A stretch of 35,694 nt of DNA from Thermoproteus sp. CP80 (GCF_002077075.2 NZ_LCWM02000012.1:3488-39181), one strand, 5' to 3'. Shown: positions 1 to 8,803, numbered from the stretch's first letter. Notes: generated by a model from the letters alone, not told the origin. Translations and numbers: made by a program.

Positions 1-918
1 CTAGACGCGGCCCGCCCACTGGAGTATGCTCTTCACCCTCTTGGCGGGATGGGGGTGCGTCGACAGGATGTCGGCCAGCGGCGAGACGTGCTCGCGGGAC
101 CACTTCTGCAGCAGATCGTCGGGGTTCGTCTCCCTGATCCGCATAGGCGGGACGGTCAGCACTATGCCCTTGAAGGGATCAACCCTCACGTTGCTCATGT
201 AGATCTGTATCTTGGCGAGGGCCCTCGCCAGATACACCGCCGAGGGGCCCAGGAGGCGGGCCGCGTGCAGATCGGCGTAGGCCTCGCGCAGCCTGTTGAA
301 CCACAGCACGAATATCTGGATGAAAAACGTGGCCGCGGTCAGGAGGAACCCCGCCGCCAACATCACCAAGCCCAGGAGCAGGGCGGCCTCGTCGAGGGCC
401 GCGAACAACAACATCTGGCCCGTGTAGAGCATGAAGCCGCCTATGGACCCCAGGGCCGACGGTATAAGGCCTAGGGCGAGGACCAGCTCCATGTCGAAAT
501 GCCGCACGTGGCCTACCTCGTGGGCCAGCACGGCGTGGAGCTCGTTCTCGTCCAGTATGTCGAGGAGCGGCCTCGTGACGGCCACGCCCCTCCCTTGCAC
601 CAGGTTGCCGAAGGCGAAGGCGTTGGGGAAGGGGTCGTCGGTGACGTAGACCCTGGGGGGCTTGACCCCCGAGGCCTCGGCTATTCTGCGCACCATGTCC
701 CTAAGCAGCGAGAACGCCGGGTCGTCGGTCACGTCGCGCGCCCCCCTGCTTATCAACACGGGCGATATGAGCCACTGGAAGAGCCAGAATAGGGGGAGCC
801 CCACCGCGAGAGTCCACAGCGGCAACGCCAGCACCGACATTATGACGTAGGTGACTAGAAACTCGGCGAGCACCGCGAGGACGCCCGCCGCCGCCATCTT
901 GAGCCACAGCGACTTCAC
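1..918 (-). CDS. htpX: HtpX-type M48 membrane zinc metalloprotease
   Basis: Membrane-embedded zinc endopeptidase of the M48B (HtpX) family, which degrades damaged or misfolded membrane proteins. With a GTG start the protein has 305 residues. It has N-terminal membrane segments (about 10-55), the zinc site HEVGH at about 133-137 with catalytic Glu134, further hydrophobic segments (about 150-205), and the third zinc ligand in FNRLREAYADLHAARL (Glu about 212). That order matches the family. The stop codon is at bases 1-3, so the gene is complete. I chose GTG at 918 because a TATA-like box lies about 22-26 bases upstream; ATG at 897 is the alternative. In-frame upstream codons would run through the divergent MFS gene, so I rejected them. 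The family is certain; the start is moderately sure. Confidence 0.9.
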   Translation of the reverse strand: MKSLWLKMAAAGVLAVLAEFLVTYVIMSVLALPLWTLAVGLPLFWLFQWLISPVLISRGARDVTDDPAFSLLRDMVRRIAEASGVKPPRVYVTDDPFPNAFAFGNLVQGRGVAVTRPLLDILDENELHAVLAHEVGHVRHFDMELVLALGLIPSALGSIGGFMLYTGQMLLFAALDEAALLLGLVMLAAGFLLTAATFFIQIFVLWFNRLREAYADLHAARLLGPSAVYLARALAKIQIYMSNVRVDPFKGIVLTVPPMRIRETNPDDLLQKWSREHVSPLADILSTHPHPAKRVKSILQWAGRV

Positions 919-946
919 AGAAATAATAGTGCGGATAATTATTTTT
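919..946. promoter_or_regulatory. Back-to-back overlapping promoters, htpX / MFS transporter
   Basis: An AT-rich 28-base island in GC-rich DNA separates the two proposed GTG starts. The segment around 921-929 lies about 22-26 bases before the MFS start, and the segment around 933-946, read on the minus strand, lies about the same distance before the htpX start. Each box therefore overlaps the initiation region of the opposite gene, so the two promoters probably compete or are co-regulated. The spacing is read from the sequence; promoter function is inferred. Confidence 0.55.
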
Positions 947-2257
947 GTGAGGCGGTGGACAGGCCTGGCCTCGATATCGGCCAGCTCCTTCATCATGCCC
1001 TGCCTAGGCAACGAAATCAACGTGGCGGCTCCCGCGATCTCGTACGCACTGAAGGTCCCAGCCGACTACGTGGCGTTGTTGCAGATGGCGCTTGCCCTGG
1101 CCGCGGGGTCTCTGGCCATACCCATGGGCAGGCTGGGCGACGTCCTGGGGCGCGCCTTCGTGTACAGGCTGGGCCTGGCGATAATCCTGGCGTCCTCGCT
1201 GGCGGCTTCCCTCTCGCCGGCGCCCATCGCCCTCATGGCCTTCTCCATCGCCATAGGTGTGGGCGCGGCCATGATCTTCGGCACAAACTACGCCATTCTG
1301 GCTTCCATATATCCCCAGGGGGGGCTGGGGAGGGCCATCGGCATAAACACCCTAGCCGTATATACAGGCCTCACGAGCGGGCCGTTGATAGGAGGCCTCC
1401 TGGCCTCTATCGACTGGCGCTATATATTTCTGGTGAATGCAGCGCCCGCCGCTCTGTCGCTGGCTCTCTCCGGAGACATCCCCGCAGGTAGATACCGGGA
1501 ACGCGGCTACGATGCAGTTGGGGCAGCCCTCCTGGCGTCCTCGCTGTCGCTCTCCGTATGGGGCCTTACCTACGATATATACCTAACGGCGTTGGGCCTC
1601 GCCCTCTTGGCCTTATTCGCCGCGTACGAGATCAACAGGTCCAAGCCCCTAATCGAGCCCTCGATCTTCAGGAGGTTTAGGTTCACAGCCGCGTCCGTTG
1701 CCGCCATGCTGAACTACGCGGCCACCTTCGCCGTGACCTACGTATTGAGCCTCTATCTACACATGAGAGGGATCCCGCCGGCGTATGCGGGTCTGCTCCT
1801 GTTGCCCCAGCCCCTCTTGATGGCCATCTTCGCCCCGATCTCAGGCCGGATCTCAGACTACGTGGAGCCCGGCCTCGTGTCGTCGATGGGCATGGGGACG
1901 GCGGCGGTGGCGTTGGCGCTGATGGCCTCCATGACGGCCTCGACGCCGCTGTGGAGCCTCGAGCTGGAGCTCGCCCTGCTGGGCCTGGGCTTCGCCTTTT
2001 TCATCTCGCCGAACACCTACATGATAATAGGCTCGGTCGAGCCGCGGCACCACGGCGTGGCCTCGTCCGTGGTCGCCGTGGTGAGGCTGGTGGGCCAGTC
2101 GCTGAGCATGGCCATCGCCGCGTATGTGCTTGCATCCACGAGCGACCTCCTTTTGGGGATCCGCGAGTCCCTGGCCGTTCTCGCCGCCATATCTGTGGCG
2201 GCCGCCGCCCTCTCGCTGGCCAGAATACGCAAGCCAATCGTTTTAAAGAGGAGATAG
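947..2257 (+). CDS. Major facilitator superfamily transporter, EmrB/QacA (DHA2)-like
   Basis: Polytopic secondary transporter, 436 residues with the GTG start at 947, showing about 12 or more hydrophobic segments. The first helix carries NEINVAAPAI, and the loop after helix 2 has GRLGDVLGR, the MFS motif-A pattern (GxLaDrxGrkxxl). A later segment, YTGLTSGPLIGGLLAS, resembles motif C of drug:H+ antiporters of the EmrB/QacA type. Substrate cannot be told from sequence; multidrug or small-metabolite export is most likely from the family. The GTG at 947 has a TATA-like box about 24 bases upstream. Longer in-frame extensions reach back to 851 but add non-membrane sequence that overlaps htpX. The gene ends 9 bases before hom, whose promoter box seems to lie inside this gene's last codons. 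Confidence 0.85.
   Translation: MRRWTGLASISASSFIMPCLGNEINVAAPAISYALKVPADYVALLQMALALAAGSLAIPMGRLGDVLGRAFVYRLGLAIILASSLAASLSPAPIALMAFSIAIGVGAAMIFGTNYAILASIYPQGGLGRAIGINTLAVYTGLTSGPLIGGLLASIDWRYIFLVNAAPAALSLALSGDIPAGRYRERGYDAVGAALLASSLSLSVWGLTYDIYLTALGLALLALFAAYEINRSKPLIEPSIFRRFRFTAASVAAMLNYAATFAVTYVLSLYLHMRGIPPAYAGLLLLPQPLLMAIFAPISGRISDYVEPGLVSSMGMGTAAVALALMASMTASTPLWSLELELALLGLGFAFFISPNTYMIIGSVEPRHHGVASSVVAVVRLVGQSLSMAIAAYVLASTSDLLLGIRESLAVLAAISVAAAALSLARIRKPIVLKRR
2241..2247 (+). promoter_or_regulatory. TATA-like box for hom
   Basis: The sequence ttttaaa is centred about 23 bases before the GTG of hom and lies inside the 3' end of the MFS gene. It suggests hom is transcribed from its own leaderless promoter as well as by read-through. 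A purine-rich agaggag also precedes the start and could act as a ribosome binding site for read-through message. Confidence 0.5.
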
Positions 2258-2266
2258 GCGCCATGC

Positions 2267-3196
2267 GTGTTGATCCTATATGGCTTCGGCGGCGTCGGCA
2301 GGACGCTCGTCGAGGTCGTCCGGTCTAGGACCGACCTGAAGATATCGGCGGTCTTCGACAGCAGGGGCGGCGTCTTGAAGTGCGGCGGCTTCGAGAAGCC
2401 CGAGATAGAAGCTCTGTTGAGGTCGCCGAGGGGGGGCGTGTCGAGGTCGGGGGTGGGGAGCCCCGCCGCCCTAGAGGAGGCCTTCAGATGCGCCGAGGTG
2501 CTGGTCGACGTGAGCCCGCCTAACTACGCCGACGGCGAGCCCGCCGTCGCTGTGTACCGCTCCGCTCTGAAGGCCGGCCTCTCGATAGTCACGGCGAACA
2601 AGGCCCCGCTGGCCCTCCGCTTCCAGGAGTTCGAGGGGAAGCCGGTCTACTACAAGGCCACCGTGATGGCGGGCACCCCCGTGGTCGATCTGGCGCTGGG
2701 GCTCCGCGGACAGAGGCCGTTGGGCATCCGCGGGATATTGAACGGAACCACCAACTACATACTCAGCAGGGTCGACCTCGACGGCCTCAGCTTCGCCGAT
2801 GCGCTGGAGGAGGCGAAGGCCAAGGGATACGTCGAGCCGGATCCGGCCATAGACCTGGAGGGCCTAGACGCGGCCGCGAAGCTCGTCATACTCGCCAACG
2901 CTCTCGGCGTGGGGCTATCCCTGGGCCAAGTACGCCGCGAGCCCCTGAGATATCTAGGGCCGCGCACCAAGTACGTGGCTGAGGCGGACCTCGAGAGGGG
3001 GACGGCCCGCGTCTCGCCGATCCAGCTGGGCCCCGACGACCCGCTGCTGTCGGCCCGCTATTCGACCAACGCGGTCGAGATAACGACGGAGGTCAACGAG
3101 GTCAGGGTGTACGGCAAGGGGGCCGGCAGGCTCGAGACCAGCCTGGCGTTGCTTAACGACGTCCTGAGGGCCGCCCGCGAGCGGAGATGCAGATAG
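2267..3196 (+). CDS. hom: Homoserine dehydrogenase, short form without ACT domain
   Basis: NAD(P)-dependent reduction of aspartate semialdehyde to homoserine (EC 1.1.1.3), the branch step to threonine and methionine. The protein has 309 residues. The Rossmann motif GFGGVGRT is at 6-13. TANKAPLA at 109-116 holds the conserved Lys112. ILNGTTNYIL spans 157-166, and the catalytic core DLEGLDAAAKL is near 196-206 (Asp201 and Lys205 fit the family's catalytic pair). The protein ends soon after the catalytic domain, so the C-terminal ACT domain of bacterial enzymes is absent and threonine feedback through it is not expected. The start is GTG at 2267. The end overlaps the next gene by 10 bases. The other threonine genes lie just downstream on the opposite strand. 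Confidence 0.93.
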   Translation: MLILYGFGGVGRTLVEVVRSRTDLKISAVFDSRGGVLKCGGFEKPEIEALLRSPRGGVSRSGVGSPAALEEAFRCAEVLVDVSPPNYADGEPAVAVYRSALKAGLSIVTANKAPLALRFQEFEGKPVYYKATVMAGTPVVDLALGLRGQRPLGIRGILNGTTNYILSRVDLDGLSFADALEEAKAKGYVEPDPAIDLEGLDAAAKLVILANALGVGLSLGQVRREPLRYLGPRTKYVAEADLERGTARVSPIQLGPDDPLLSARYSTNAVEITTEVNEVRVYGKGAGRLETSLALLNDVLRAARERRCR

Positions 3197-4377
3197 CGGA
3201 GGTGGGGGCGGTCTACGCCAGCCTCCTATACCTCTCGCTTATGCTGTTCCTAGCGGCCGTCCTCAGATATTTCTTGAGGAGAGCGGGGATACCGGGCCTC
3301 GTGGCGGGTCTCGCGGCCGGCATGGCTCTGGCGCCCACGTCCCTAGGCGGAGTCTTGAACGGCCTGTTCGGCGCCTCCATATTCCAGCTCAACGACTACA
3401 TAAGGTTCCTGGCCGACTTCGCGGTGATCCTGATAATATTCGCGGCGGGCCTGGAGGAGGGGCTGGCGCCCCTGAGGTCCGCCGGGCCTCTCGGAGTCGC
3501 CGGGGCGGCGCTGGGCGCCTTGTCGCCCTTCGCCGCGGGCTACGCGATGTTGAGCCCCTCGCTGGGCCGGGACGCCGCTTTATATATCGGCGCAAGCCTC
3601 GGAGCCACCAGCCTCGCCGCGGCCTCGGCCATATTGTTGGAGCAGGGCGTCAAGGGCAAGGGGGCCCGGTTCCTGACGGCGGCCGCCGCCATGGACGACG
3701 TGGTGACCTTCATAATACTCACAGCGGTCAATATACTCATCGCGGCGGGCCGTCTATCTGCCGCCGAGATCGCCTATACGATAGCCGTCTATTCAGGCGC
3801 CTGGGTCTTTATACTGTTCGTCTCGCTTGCGGCCGTCAAGCTCCTGGGCAGAGGCATAAGGGAGGAGTATTCATACGAGTTCTCGCTGGTCGTGATATTC
3901 GGCCTGACGGCCGCCATGGTGGTCTTGGGCTTCTCGCCGATAATAGCCGCCTTCATAGCCGGCGTCGCCGTGGCCGAGGGCCTCAGCAAGGAGAACATAA
4001 AGAGGCTGACCGACGCGTTGCTCGAGGTCTTCGGCCCCGTGTTCTTCGCCGTGGTGGGCGCGGAGAGCGATCTCTCGGGGATAGGCCTCAGTGGCCTCGT
4101 CATGGGCCTGGCCCTAACAGCGATCGCCGTCTTATTCAAGATGATCGGCATATTTCCATTCGCCTACCTCTACACACGCGACGTTAAGGCGTCCGCCGCC
4201 ATCTCGCTTGGGATGGTCCCCAGGGGCGAGACGGGGCTGGCCATAGCCAGCCTAGGGCTGGAGGCGGGCGTTTTAACGAGCTGGGAGTTCACGGCGCTCG
4301 TTCTGATGGGTCTGCTGACCACCGTGATAGGCGCCATAGCGTTTTCCAGAGCGCAGAGCTGGCTTAGAGGCCGCTAA
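3187..4377 (+). CDS. CPA2-type cation:proton antiporter (KefB/NapA-like)
   Basis: Integral membrane monovalent cation:proton antiporter, 396 residues, with about 11-13 hydrophobic segments over its whole length and no cytoplasmic TrkA-N domain. The segment FLADFAVILIIFAAGLE near 75-92 is typical of the family, and the acidic pair in AAAMDDVVTF near 167-176 matches the ion-binding Asp-Asp region of CPA2 exchangers. SPIIAAFIAGVAVAE near 255-268 is also a family signature. Cation specificity (Na+ or K+) is not determinable. The ATG at 3187 lies inside the last codons of hom, so the two are translationally linked although no functional link is obvious. The stop overlaps the stop of asd, converging from the other strand, by 4 bases. 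Confidence 0.85.
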   Translation: MQIAEVGAVYASLLYLSLMLFLAAVLRYFLRRAGIPGLVAGLAAGMALAPTSLGGVLNGLFGASIFQLNDYIRFLADFAVILIIFAAGLEEGLAPLRSAGPLGVAGAALGALSPFAAGYAMLSPSLGRDAALYIGASLGATSLAAASAILLEQGVKGKGARFLTAAAAMDDVVTFIILTAVNILIAAGRLSAAEIAYTIAVYSGAWVFILFVSLAAVKLLGRGIREEYSYEFSLVVIFGLTAAMVVLGFSPIIAAFIAGVAVAEGLSKENIKRLTDALLEVFGPVFFAVVGAESDLSGIGLSGLVMGLALTAIAVLFKMIGIFPFAYLYTRDVKASAAISLGMVPRGETGLAIASLGLEAGVLTSWEFTALVLMGLLTTVIGAIAFSRAQSWLRGR

Positions 4378-5396
4378 TAGAGCCCCGACTTTATCGACAG
4401 CTCGGCGGCCAGCACGGCGTTGCCGGCTGCGCCTCTTATCGTGTTGTGGCCAAGGGCGACGAACGCCAGCTTCTTGGGCGCCAGCTTCCTGATGCGGCCG
4501 ACGACCACCGACATGCCTCTGCCGGCCATTCTGTCTAGCCTGGGCTGAGGCCTATCCAGGGCCCTTATCGGTATCACGGGCTGGGGAGGCGCCGTGGGGA
4601 GGCCGAGCTCCTGGGGGACGCCTCTGAACTTCGCCATGAGCTCTGCCGCGGCCTCCACGTCGAAATCCCTCACAGTGTCCACGTAGACCGCCTCGGTATG
4701 TCCGTCGAGCACGGGGACGCGGGTCGTGGTCGCGTAGATCTCGATCTCTCTCCTGAAGATCTTTCTGGTCTCGTTGACTATTTTCTCCTCCTCTCCCTTT
4801 ATGTAGGGGATCAAGTTGTCGATTATGGCGACCGAGGGGACCCCCGCGTAGCCGGCGCCAGTCACCGCCTGCATGGTCGCCACGTGGATCCTGGATATGC
4901 CGAACTCGTCGAGGATGGGCTTGAGCGGGAGGTCCAGGATGGTCGTGCTGCAGTTGGGCTTCTTGATCACGAAGCCGCTCCAGCCGCGCCGCGCCCTCTG
5001 CTCCTTGACCAGGGACAGGTCGTCGGGGTTCACCTCGGGTATCAGGAGAGGCACGTCGGGGTCGAGCCTCATGTTGCTGGAGTTGCTGACGACCATGTGG
5101 CCCCGCCTGGCCATCTCGGGCTCCACCCTGGCGGCAACCTCGGAGGGAAGCGCCGAGAATATCACGTCGACCTTGGGCAGCGAGTCCACGTCGAGTCTGT
5201 CTATCCTCAGCTCGGCGGCTTTCTGAGGCATGGGCGTCTCCAGCACCCAGTTTATCTCGCCGTACTTCCTCCCGGCGCTCCTCTCGGATGCGGCGACGCC
5301 CACTAGGTCGAACCAGGGATGTTCTGCCAGCAACTGCACGTATCGCTGCCCCACGAGCCCCGTGGCGCCGACTACGTAGGCCTTCAGCCTATCCAT
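4374..5396 (-). CDS. asd: Aspartate-semialdehyde dehydrogenase
   Basis: Reductive dephosphorylation of aspartyl phosphate to aspartate semialdehyde (EC 1.2.1.11), second step of the aspartate pathway. 340 residues. The NADP-binding start [10 protein letters not shown] lies at 10-19, SNSSNMR at 104-110, the active-site cysteine in KKPNCSTT at Cys149, and the catalytic histidine in DGHTEAV at His233. Length and motifs fit the archaeal/fungal class. The ATG at 5396 is used because the Rossmann motif follows at once and because it overlaps the 3' end of aspartate kinase by 13 bases, as expected for a coupled operon thrC-ask-asd. It makes the substrate for the hom product encoded 2 kb away on the other strand. 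Confidence 0.93.
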   Translation of the reverse strand: MDRLKAYVVGATGLVGQRYVQLLAEHPWFDLVGVAASERSAGRKYGEINWVLETPMPQKAAELRIDRLDVDSLPKVDVIFSALPSEVAARVEPEMARRGHMVVSNSSNMRLDPDVPLLIPEVNPDDLSLVKEQRARRGWSGFVIKKPNCSTTILDLPLKPILDEFGISRIHVATMQAVTGAGYAGVPSVAIIDNLIPYIKGEEEKIVNETRKIFRREIEIYATTTRVPVLDGHTEAVYVDTVRDFDVEAAAELMAKFRGVPQELGLPTAPPQPVIPIRALDRPQPRLDRMAGRGMSVVVGRIRKLAPKKLAFVALGHNTIRGAAGNAVLAAELSIKSGLY

Positions 5397-6376
5397 AGCA
5401 ACTTCTCGAAGTAGGGCTTGACGAAGAGGTCGTGGGCCCACTTGGGCGGCATGGGGACCTGCGCGGCGAATCTGCCCACGTAGTCGCCTCCCAGCTTGAC
5501 TATCTCCTCGGCGTCGAGGCCGACCACGCAGGAGCCCTCGCCGCATCTGAGCACCACTTTATACGGAGGCGGCGCGTAGAAGTTGCCTATGACGGTGCCT
5601 CTGCTCCAGTAGTTGCGCACCTCGACGTACATCCCGCCCGACACGGGCTCGAAGGTCCTCGGGTGGAAGTTCTTGGCGCCGAGCCTAGCCGCCTCGACGG
5701 CCTCCTCGACCGACATCATGGGCAATATCTTGGCCTCCGGCACCTCCTGCGGGTTTGCCGTCATGACTCCGGGCGAGTCGGTCACCAGCACCACCTGCCT
5801 GTAGCCGAGCAACTTGGCGAGGAAGGTGGCGGTGTAGTCGCTCCCGCCCCTCCCCACTGTGGTGAACCTGCCGTCCTTGGTCCTCCCTATGAAGCCGGTC
5901 ACCACGGCCACGCCGTTGTGGCCATCTATATCGGCCGCAAGGCTGCGGTCTTCGAGCGGCTTGGCGCTGCCGAAATTGTCGTCGGTGACTATCGGGGCCA
6001 CGAACAGCTCGCTGTCCAAGCCCATCCTCCTGAGCAGTCCGTTCATTATTGTGGCCGACAGCCGCTCCCCGAACGACATGAAGTAGTCCAGCACGTCGGG
6101 TCCCTCGGGAAGCTCCAGCGCAGCTCTCAGCTCCTTGAGCAGAGGCTCCACGCCGGATACGCCGAGTCTCTTCGCTATCTCCACATGTATATCCCTAATC
6201 GCCTCGTAGATGCTCTCGTGCCTGGTCTTGTACAGCTCTATCAACATGTCCGTCACGCCCTTCACGGCCGAGACCACCACCACCGGCGACTCGTACGACG
6301 AGATGAACTTAGCCGCATCCACGAAGTGCTGGGCGCCTCTGAGCAGAGAGCCTCCTATCTTCACTACGGCCCTCAT
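5384..6376 (-). CDS. Aspartate kinase, short, with little or no ACT region
   Basis: ATP-dependent phosphorylation of aspartate (EC 2.7.2.4), first step toward threonine, methionine and lysine. 330 residues. The amino-acid kinase fold begins with VVKIGGSLL at 4-12; SFGERLSA, VTGFIGRTKDGRFTTVGRGG and the Asp-Tyr-Thr after it are the aspartate-kinase signatures. Usual enzymes run to about 400-470 residues because of two C-terminal ACT domains. Here only about 70 residues follow the kinase core (ending PPYKVVLRCG...LLWIG), so at most one poorly conserved ACT-like unit is present. The ATG at 6376 overlaps the thrC stop in an ATGA arrangement. Identity is strong; the reduced regulatory part is a direct length observation, and its effect on feedback is inference. 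Confidence 0.9.
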   Translation of the reverse strand: MRAVVKIGGSLLRGAQHFVDAAKFISSYESPVVVVSAVKGVTDMLIELYKTRHESIYEAIRDIHVEIAKRLGVSGVEPLLKELRAALELPEGPDVLDYFMSFGERLSATIMNGLLRRMGLDSELFVAPIVTDDNFGSAKPLEDRSLAADIDGHNGVAVVTGFIGRTKDGRFTTVGRGGSDYTATFLAKLLGYRQVVLVTDSPGVMTANPQEVPEAKILPMMSVEEAVEAARLGAKNFHPRTFEPVSGGMYVEVRNYWSRGTVIGNFYAPPPYKVVLRCGEGSCVVGLDAEEIVKLGGDYVGRFAAQVPMPPKWAHDLFVKPYFEKLLWIG

Positions 6377-7491
6377 CGGCTCAACGCAGAGATCAGCTCC
6401 TCCTGGGACGCCACCGGGACCGTCTTGACCTCGACGACGTCGGGATCCTTGAGGGCGTGGCCCGTCACCACGGCCACGGTGACGCCGGGAAGATCCAACG
6501 CGAGGGCGCCGGCTATTGAGGCCGCTCCGGCGGGCTCTGCGCCGATGCCATCGGCCCTGGCTAGAGCCAGCTGGGCCCTCAAGATCTCCGTGTCGTCGAC
6601 CTCTACGAACATCCCGCCGGATTCCCTTACGGCTATAAATGCCTTGACCCAGTTGACGGGCCTCCCGATCCTTATGGCCGAGGCCACCGTGTTGGGCGAG
6701 TCGAGGAACAACGGGTTCTGCAGGCCCTCGCGCCAGGCGCGGGCCAGCGGCGCGGCGCCGGCCGCCTGGACCCCCACCATCCTGGGCAACTTGGCGCACA
6801 GCCCGAGCTCCCCGAGCTCCCTAAAGCCTTTCCATATAGCATATATATTTCCGGCGTTCCCAACGGGGACTACTATATTGTCGGGGCAGCCGAGCTCCTC
6901 ATACACCTCGTAGGCAAGCGTCTTCTGGCCCTCCAGACGCCACGGGTTGAAGCTGTTGAGCGGATAGGCGTACTTGGTGCCGTAGTCCACGACCAGGCTG
7001 AGCGCCCTGTCGAAGTAGCCCTCGACGGCGAGGATCTCGGCGCCGTGCAGAGCGGCTTGCACCAGCTTCCCCCTGGCCACGTTGCCTCTAGGCAGGACCA
7101 CATAGGCCTTGAGGCCGGCCCTAGCCGCGTAGGCAGCCGCCGAGGCGGCGGTGTTGCCGGTCGACGCCACCACGACCTTGCCCGCGCCCGTCTCCCTAGC
7201 CACGGTCACCCCAAGCGCCATGCCCCTATCCTTGAAGCTGCCGGTGGGGTTCGCCCCCTCGAATTTAACCCAGAGATTTCCCTTGAGCCTGGACTCGACC
7301 AACGGAGTCCTCCCCTCGCCCATAGTTACGCCGGTCTTCATGGGCAACATGGTGGCGTAGCGCCATATCCCCGAGCCCTTCGGCGCCCAGTATTTCCCCC
7401 TCACCACGAGGTCTAGGAGACCTCCGCACCTAGGGCATCTGAACAGCCTAAAGTCGGGGCCGTACTCGGCCCCGCATACGACGCACCTCAA
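6373..7491 (-). CDS. thrC: Threonine synthase
   Basis: PLP-dependent conversion of O-phosphohomoserine to threonine (EC 4.2.3.1). With the TTG start at 7491 the protein has 372 residues. An N-terminal zinc ribbon has Cys3, Cys6, Cys19 and Cys22, followed by GEGRTPLVES at about 58-67 and the PLP lysine in NPTGSFKDRG at Lys87, then ASTGNTAASAAAYAARAG and the phosphate-binding PVGNAGN loop. The frame stays open upstream to an ATG at 7602, but those 37 codons do not look like this family and contain no other start. TTG 7491 would leave a short leader of about 26 bases from the nearest TATA box (7541-7547). It heads the thrC-ask-asd operon. Family sure, start uncertain. Confidence 0.9.
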   Translation of the reverse strand: MRCVVCGAEYGPDFRLFRCPRCGGLLDLVVRGKYWAPKGSGIWRYATMLPMKTGVTMGEGRTPLVESRLKGNLWVKFEGANPTGSFKDRGMALGVTVARETGAGKVVVASTGNTAASAAAYAARAGLKAYVVLPRGNVARGKLVQAALHGAEILAVEGYFDRALSLVVDYGTKYAYPLNSFNPWRLEGQKTLAYEVYEELGCPDNIVVPVGNAGNIYAIWKGFRELGELGLCAKLPRMVGVQAAGAAPLARAWREGLQNPLFLDSPNTVASAIRIGRPVNWVKAFIAVRESGGMFVEVDDTEILRAQLALARADGIGAEPAGAASIAGALALDLPGVTVAVVTGHALKDPDVVEVKTVPVASQEELISALSR

Positions 7492-7537
7492 GGCGACGTC
7501 GCTATTGTCCCCGAAGGCATATGCGACGAAACGCCGG

Positions 7538-7620
7538 ACTATATAAACTTTGTCGCCATGACGGGCTATATTACGGCAACTATATATTTCGGCCGTCCGC
7601 ATTGATTATATATAAATTAG
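7538..7620 (-). promoter_or_regulatory. Promoter region of the thrC-ask-asd operon with three TATA-like boxes
   Basis: Read on the minus strand there are three TATA-like stretches: tttatatata near 7608-7617, aaatatatag near 7577-7587 and tttatatag near 7538-7548. The last would place transcription start near 7517, just ahead of the TTG at 7491. The others could give longer leaders or serve an alternative start. Multiple boxes at the head of an amino-acid operon suggest more than one initiation point. Function is inferred. Confidence 0.45.
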
Positions 7621-7759
7621 GTTGCAAAAATAAATATATAGAAAATATTTTTAGATAAACAATAAAATAATATTCCTGTAATTAAAATGCATTTGCTATG
7701 GGGTAACTACAACAGAGCGGTCCAGCGCGGGCATGATGCGTGCAGAAGAGGGCGCGCGT
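7621..7759. other. AT-rich intergenic island
   Basis: About 70 bases (7605-7690) consist almost only of A and T, in a genome where coding DNA is roughly 60 percent GC, followed by about 70 ordinary bases up to the 3' end of the SppA-like gene. I see no open frame of interest and no clear RNA gene. It may simply be upstream promoter DNA of the threonine operon. Confidence 0.5.
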
Positions 7760-8786
7760 CTAACCGGCGCCACAGACCCACCTGGCTAGATCGCCCAGCA
7801 ACGCGAGATTGTCGCCGAGCTTCACGAAGTCGGGGAGGAACGAGGTCACGGTGCCCACCGCGGTCACGTTGCCTCTTTGCAACACCACGGCGTATCTGCC
7901 CGCGCCAAAGCCCAGGAGGTGGGCGTCGACGTAGATGCCGGCGCCGGAGCCCGATATAGCGGCCGGCGTGAAGAAGACGTAGCGGCCGCCGCCTAGCTCT
8001 GTGGAGTTGATGTATCCGGTCGACACGAACTGCCAATTGCCCGTCGGGGTATTTAAGGCGGCGCTTGCGTTGTAGAGATAGCCGTCCATCACCACCATGC
8101 CGAACTGAGTCAACAGCCCATCGAGGTATACGGGCGATGGAGGCGTGGAAGTTATGTATATGGAGTTGGCCAGCCTGGGGTCGTAGAACACGAGCAGACG
8201 GCCGCCCGAAGCCGTAAAGGACTCCAAGGCCTCCACGGAGGCTGAGGAGTACGGCGACGACGGGTCGACGATCACGACGCCTGTGGCGTTTCTGAGCAAG
8301 CTCCTGAGCCCGTCCCCCGTGGTGGCGAACGCGACGCTGCAGTTGTAGATAACCAGCCTCGACGCCAGAGATTGGACGAACTGTTCGGGGATCAGGTTGC
8401 CGTGGCTGAGGTCCACCACCACGTATTTGCCCGCGGGCTTGATTTGGGACACGTTGAACTTGGGGGCCCGAGACGACCGCGTACACGGGCTTGCCCAGAC
8501 CCTTCAGGGCCCCGTAGAGGGCCTCCGTGGCGTCCAAGGTTCCGCCGGGCGAATCTATGTACAATATTATCCCGGCCACGTCGCTGGAGTTGAGCCTAAG
8601 TATGTATGGAAGCAAGGGATCGACCCAACAGCTGGTCAACGGCGCCGTGACGGGAATCACCACCTCCTGGGGAGTTGACACGGTCTGGACAGACCGTTGT
8701 TGTTGCGTGGCCACCATGACCAACACGGCCGCGACGCTGACCGCGGCCAGCACCAACGCGGCTAGCGTCGTCCTATCTCCGGCCAT
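7760..8786 (-). pseudogene. Secreted SppA-like / GATase-like protein gene with frameshift
   Basis: Two adjacent frames carry the two halves of one apparent protein. The first (8786 to about 8465) encodes a signal anchor (LAALVLAAVSVAAVLVMVA, 8-26) and the start of an SppA/ClpP-fold domain with AGIILYIDSPGGTLDATEAL (71-90) up to YAVVSG at residue 107. The second frame (about 8463 to 7760) encodes about 233 residues beginning KFNVSQIKPAGKYVVVDLSHG, with ASGGRLLVFYDPR, like GATase-type (DUF4350-like) extracytoplasmic proteins. The switch falls on a run of five Cs (plus-strand G at 8462-8466); one C fewer would join the frames. In SppA enzymes the text after VVSG carries the serine nucleophile, which is missing here, so an internal deletion is also possible. 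A separate GTG start at 8452 for the second half is an alternative. Confidence 0.6.
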
Positions 8787-8803
8787 AGCTGATATTGAGG
8801 CCC

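Noticed and set aside
4698-5306. 202-codon plus-strand open frame inside asd
   Set aside because: Antisense to a well supported enzyme, no promoter, no motif.
5432-6913. Long plus-strand open frame (493 codons) opposite aspartate kinase and thrC
   Set aside because: It is antisense to two clearly identified genes. Its His/Gly/Arg-rich translation has no motif and it exists because GC-rich codons give few stops on the opposite strand.
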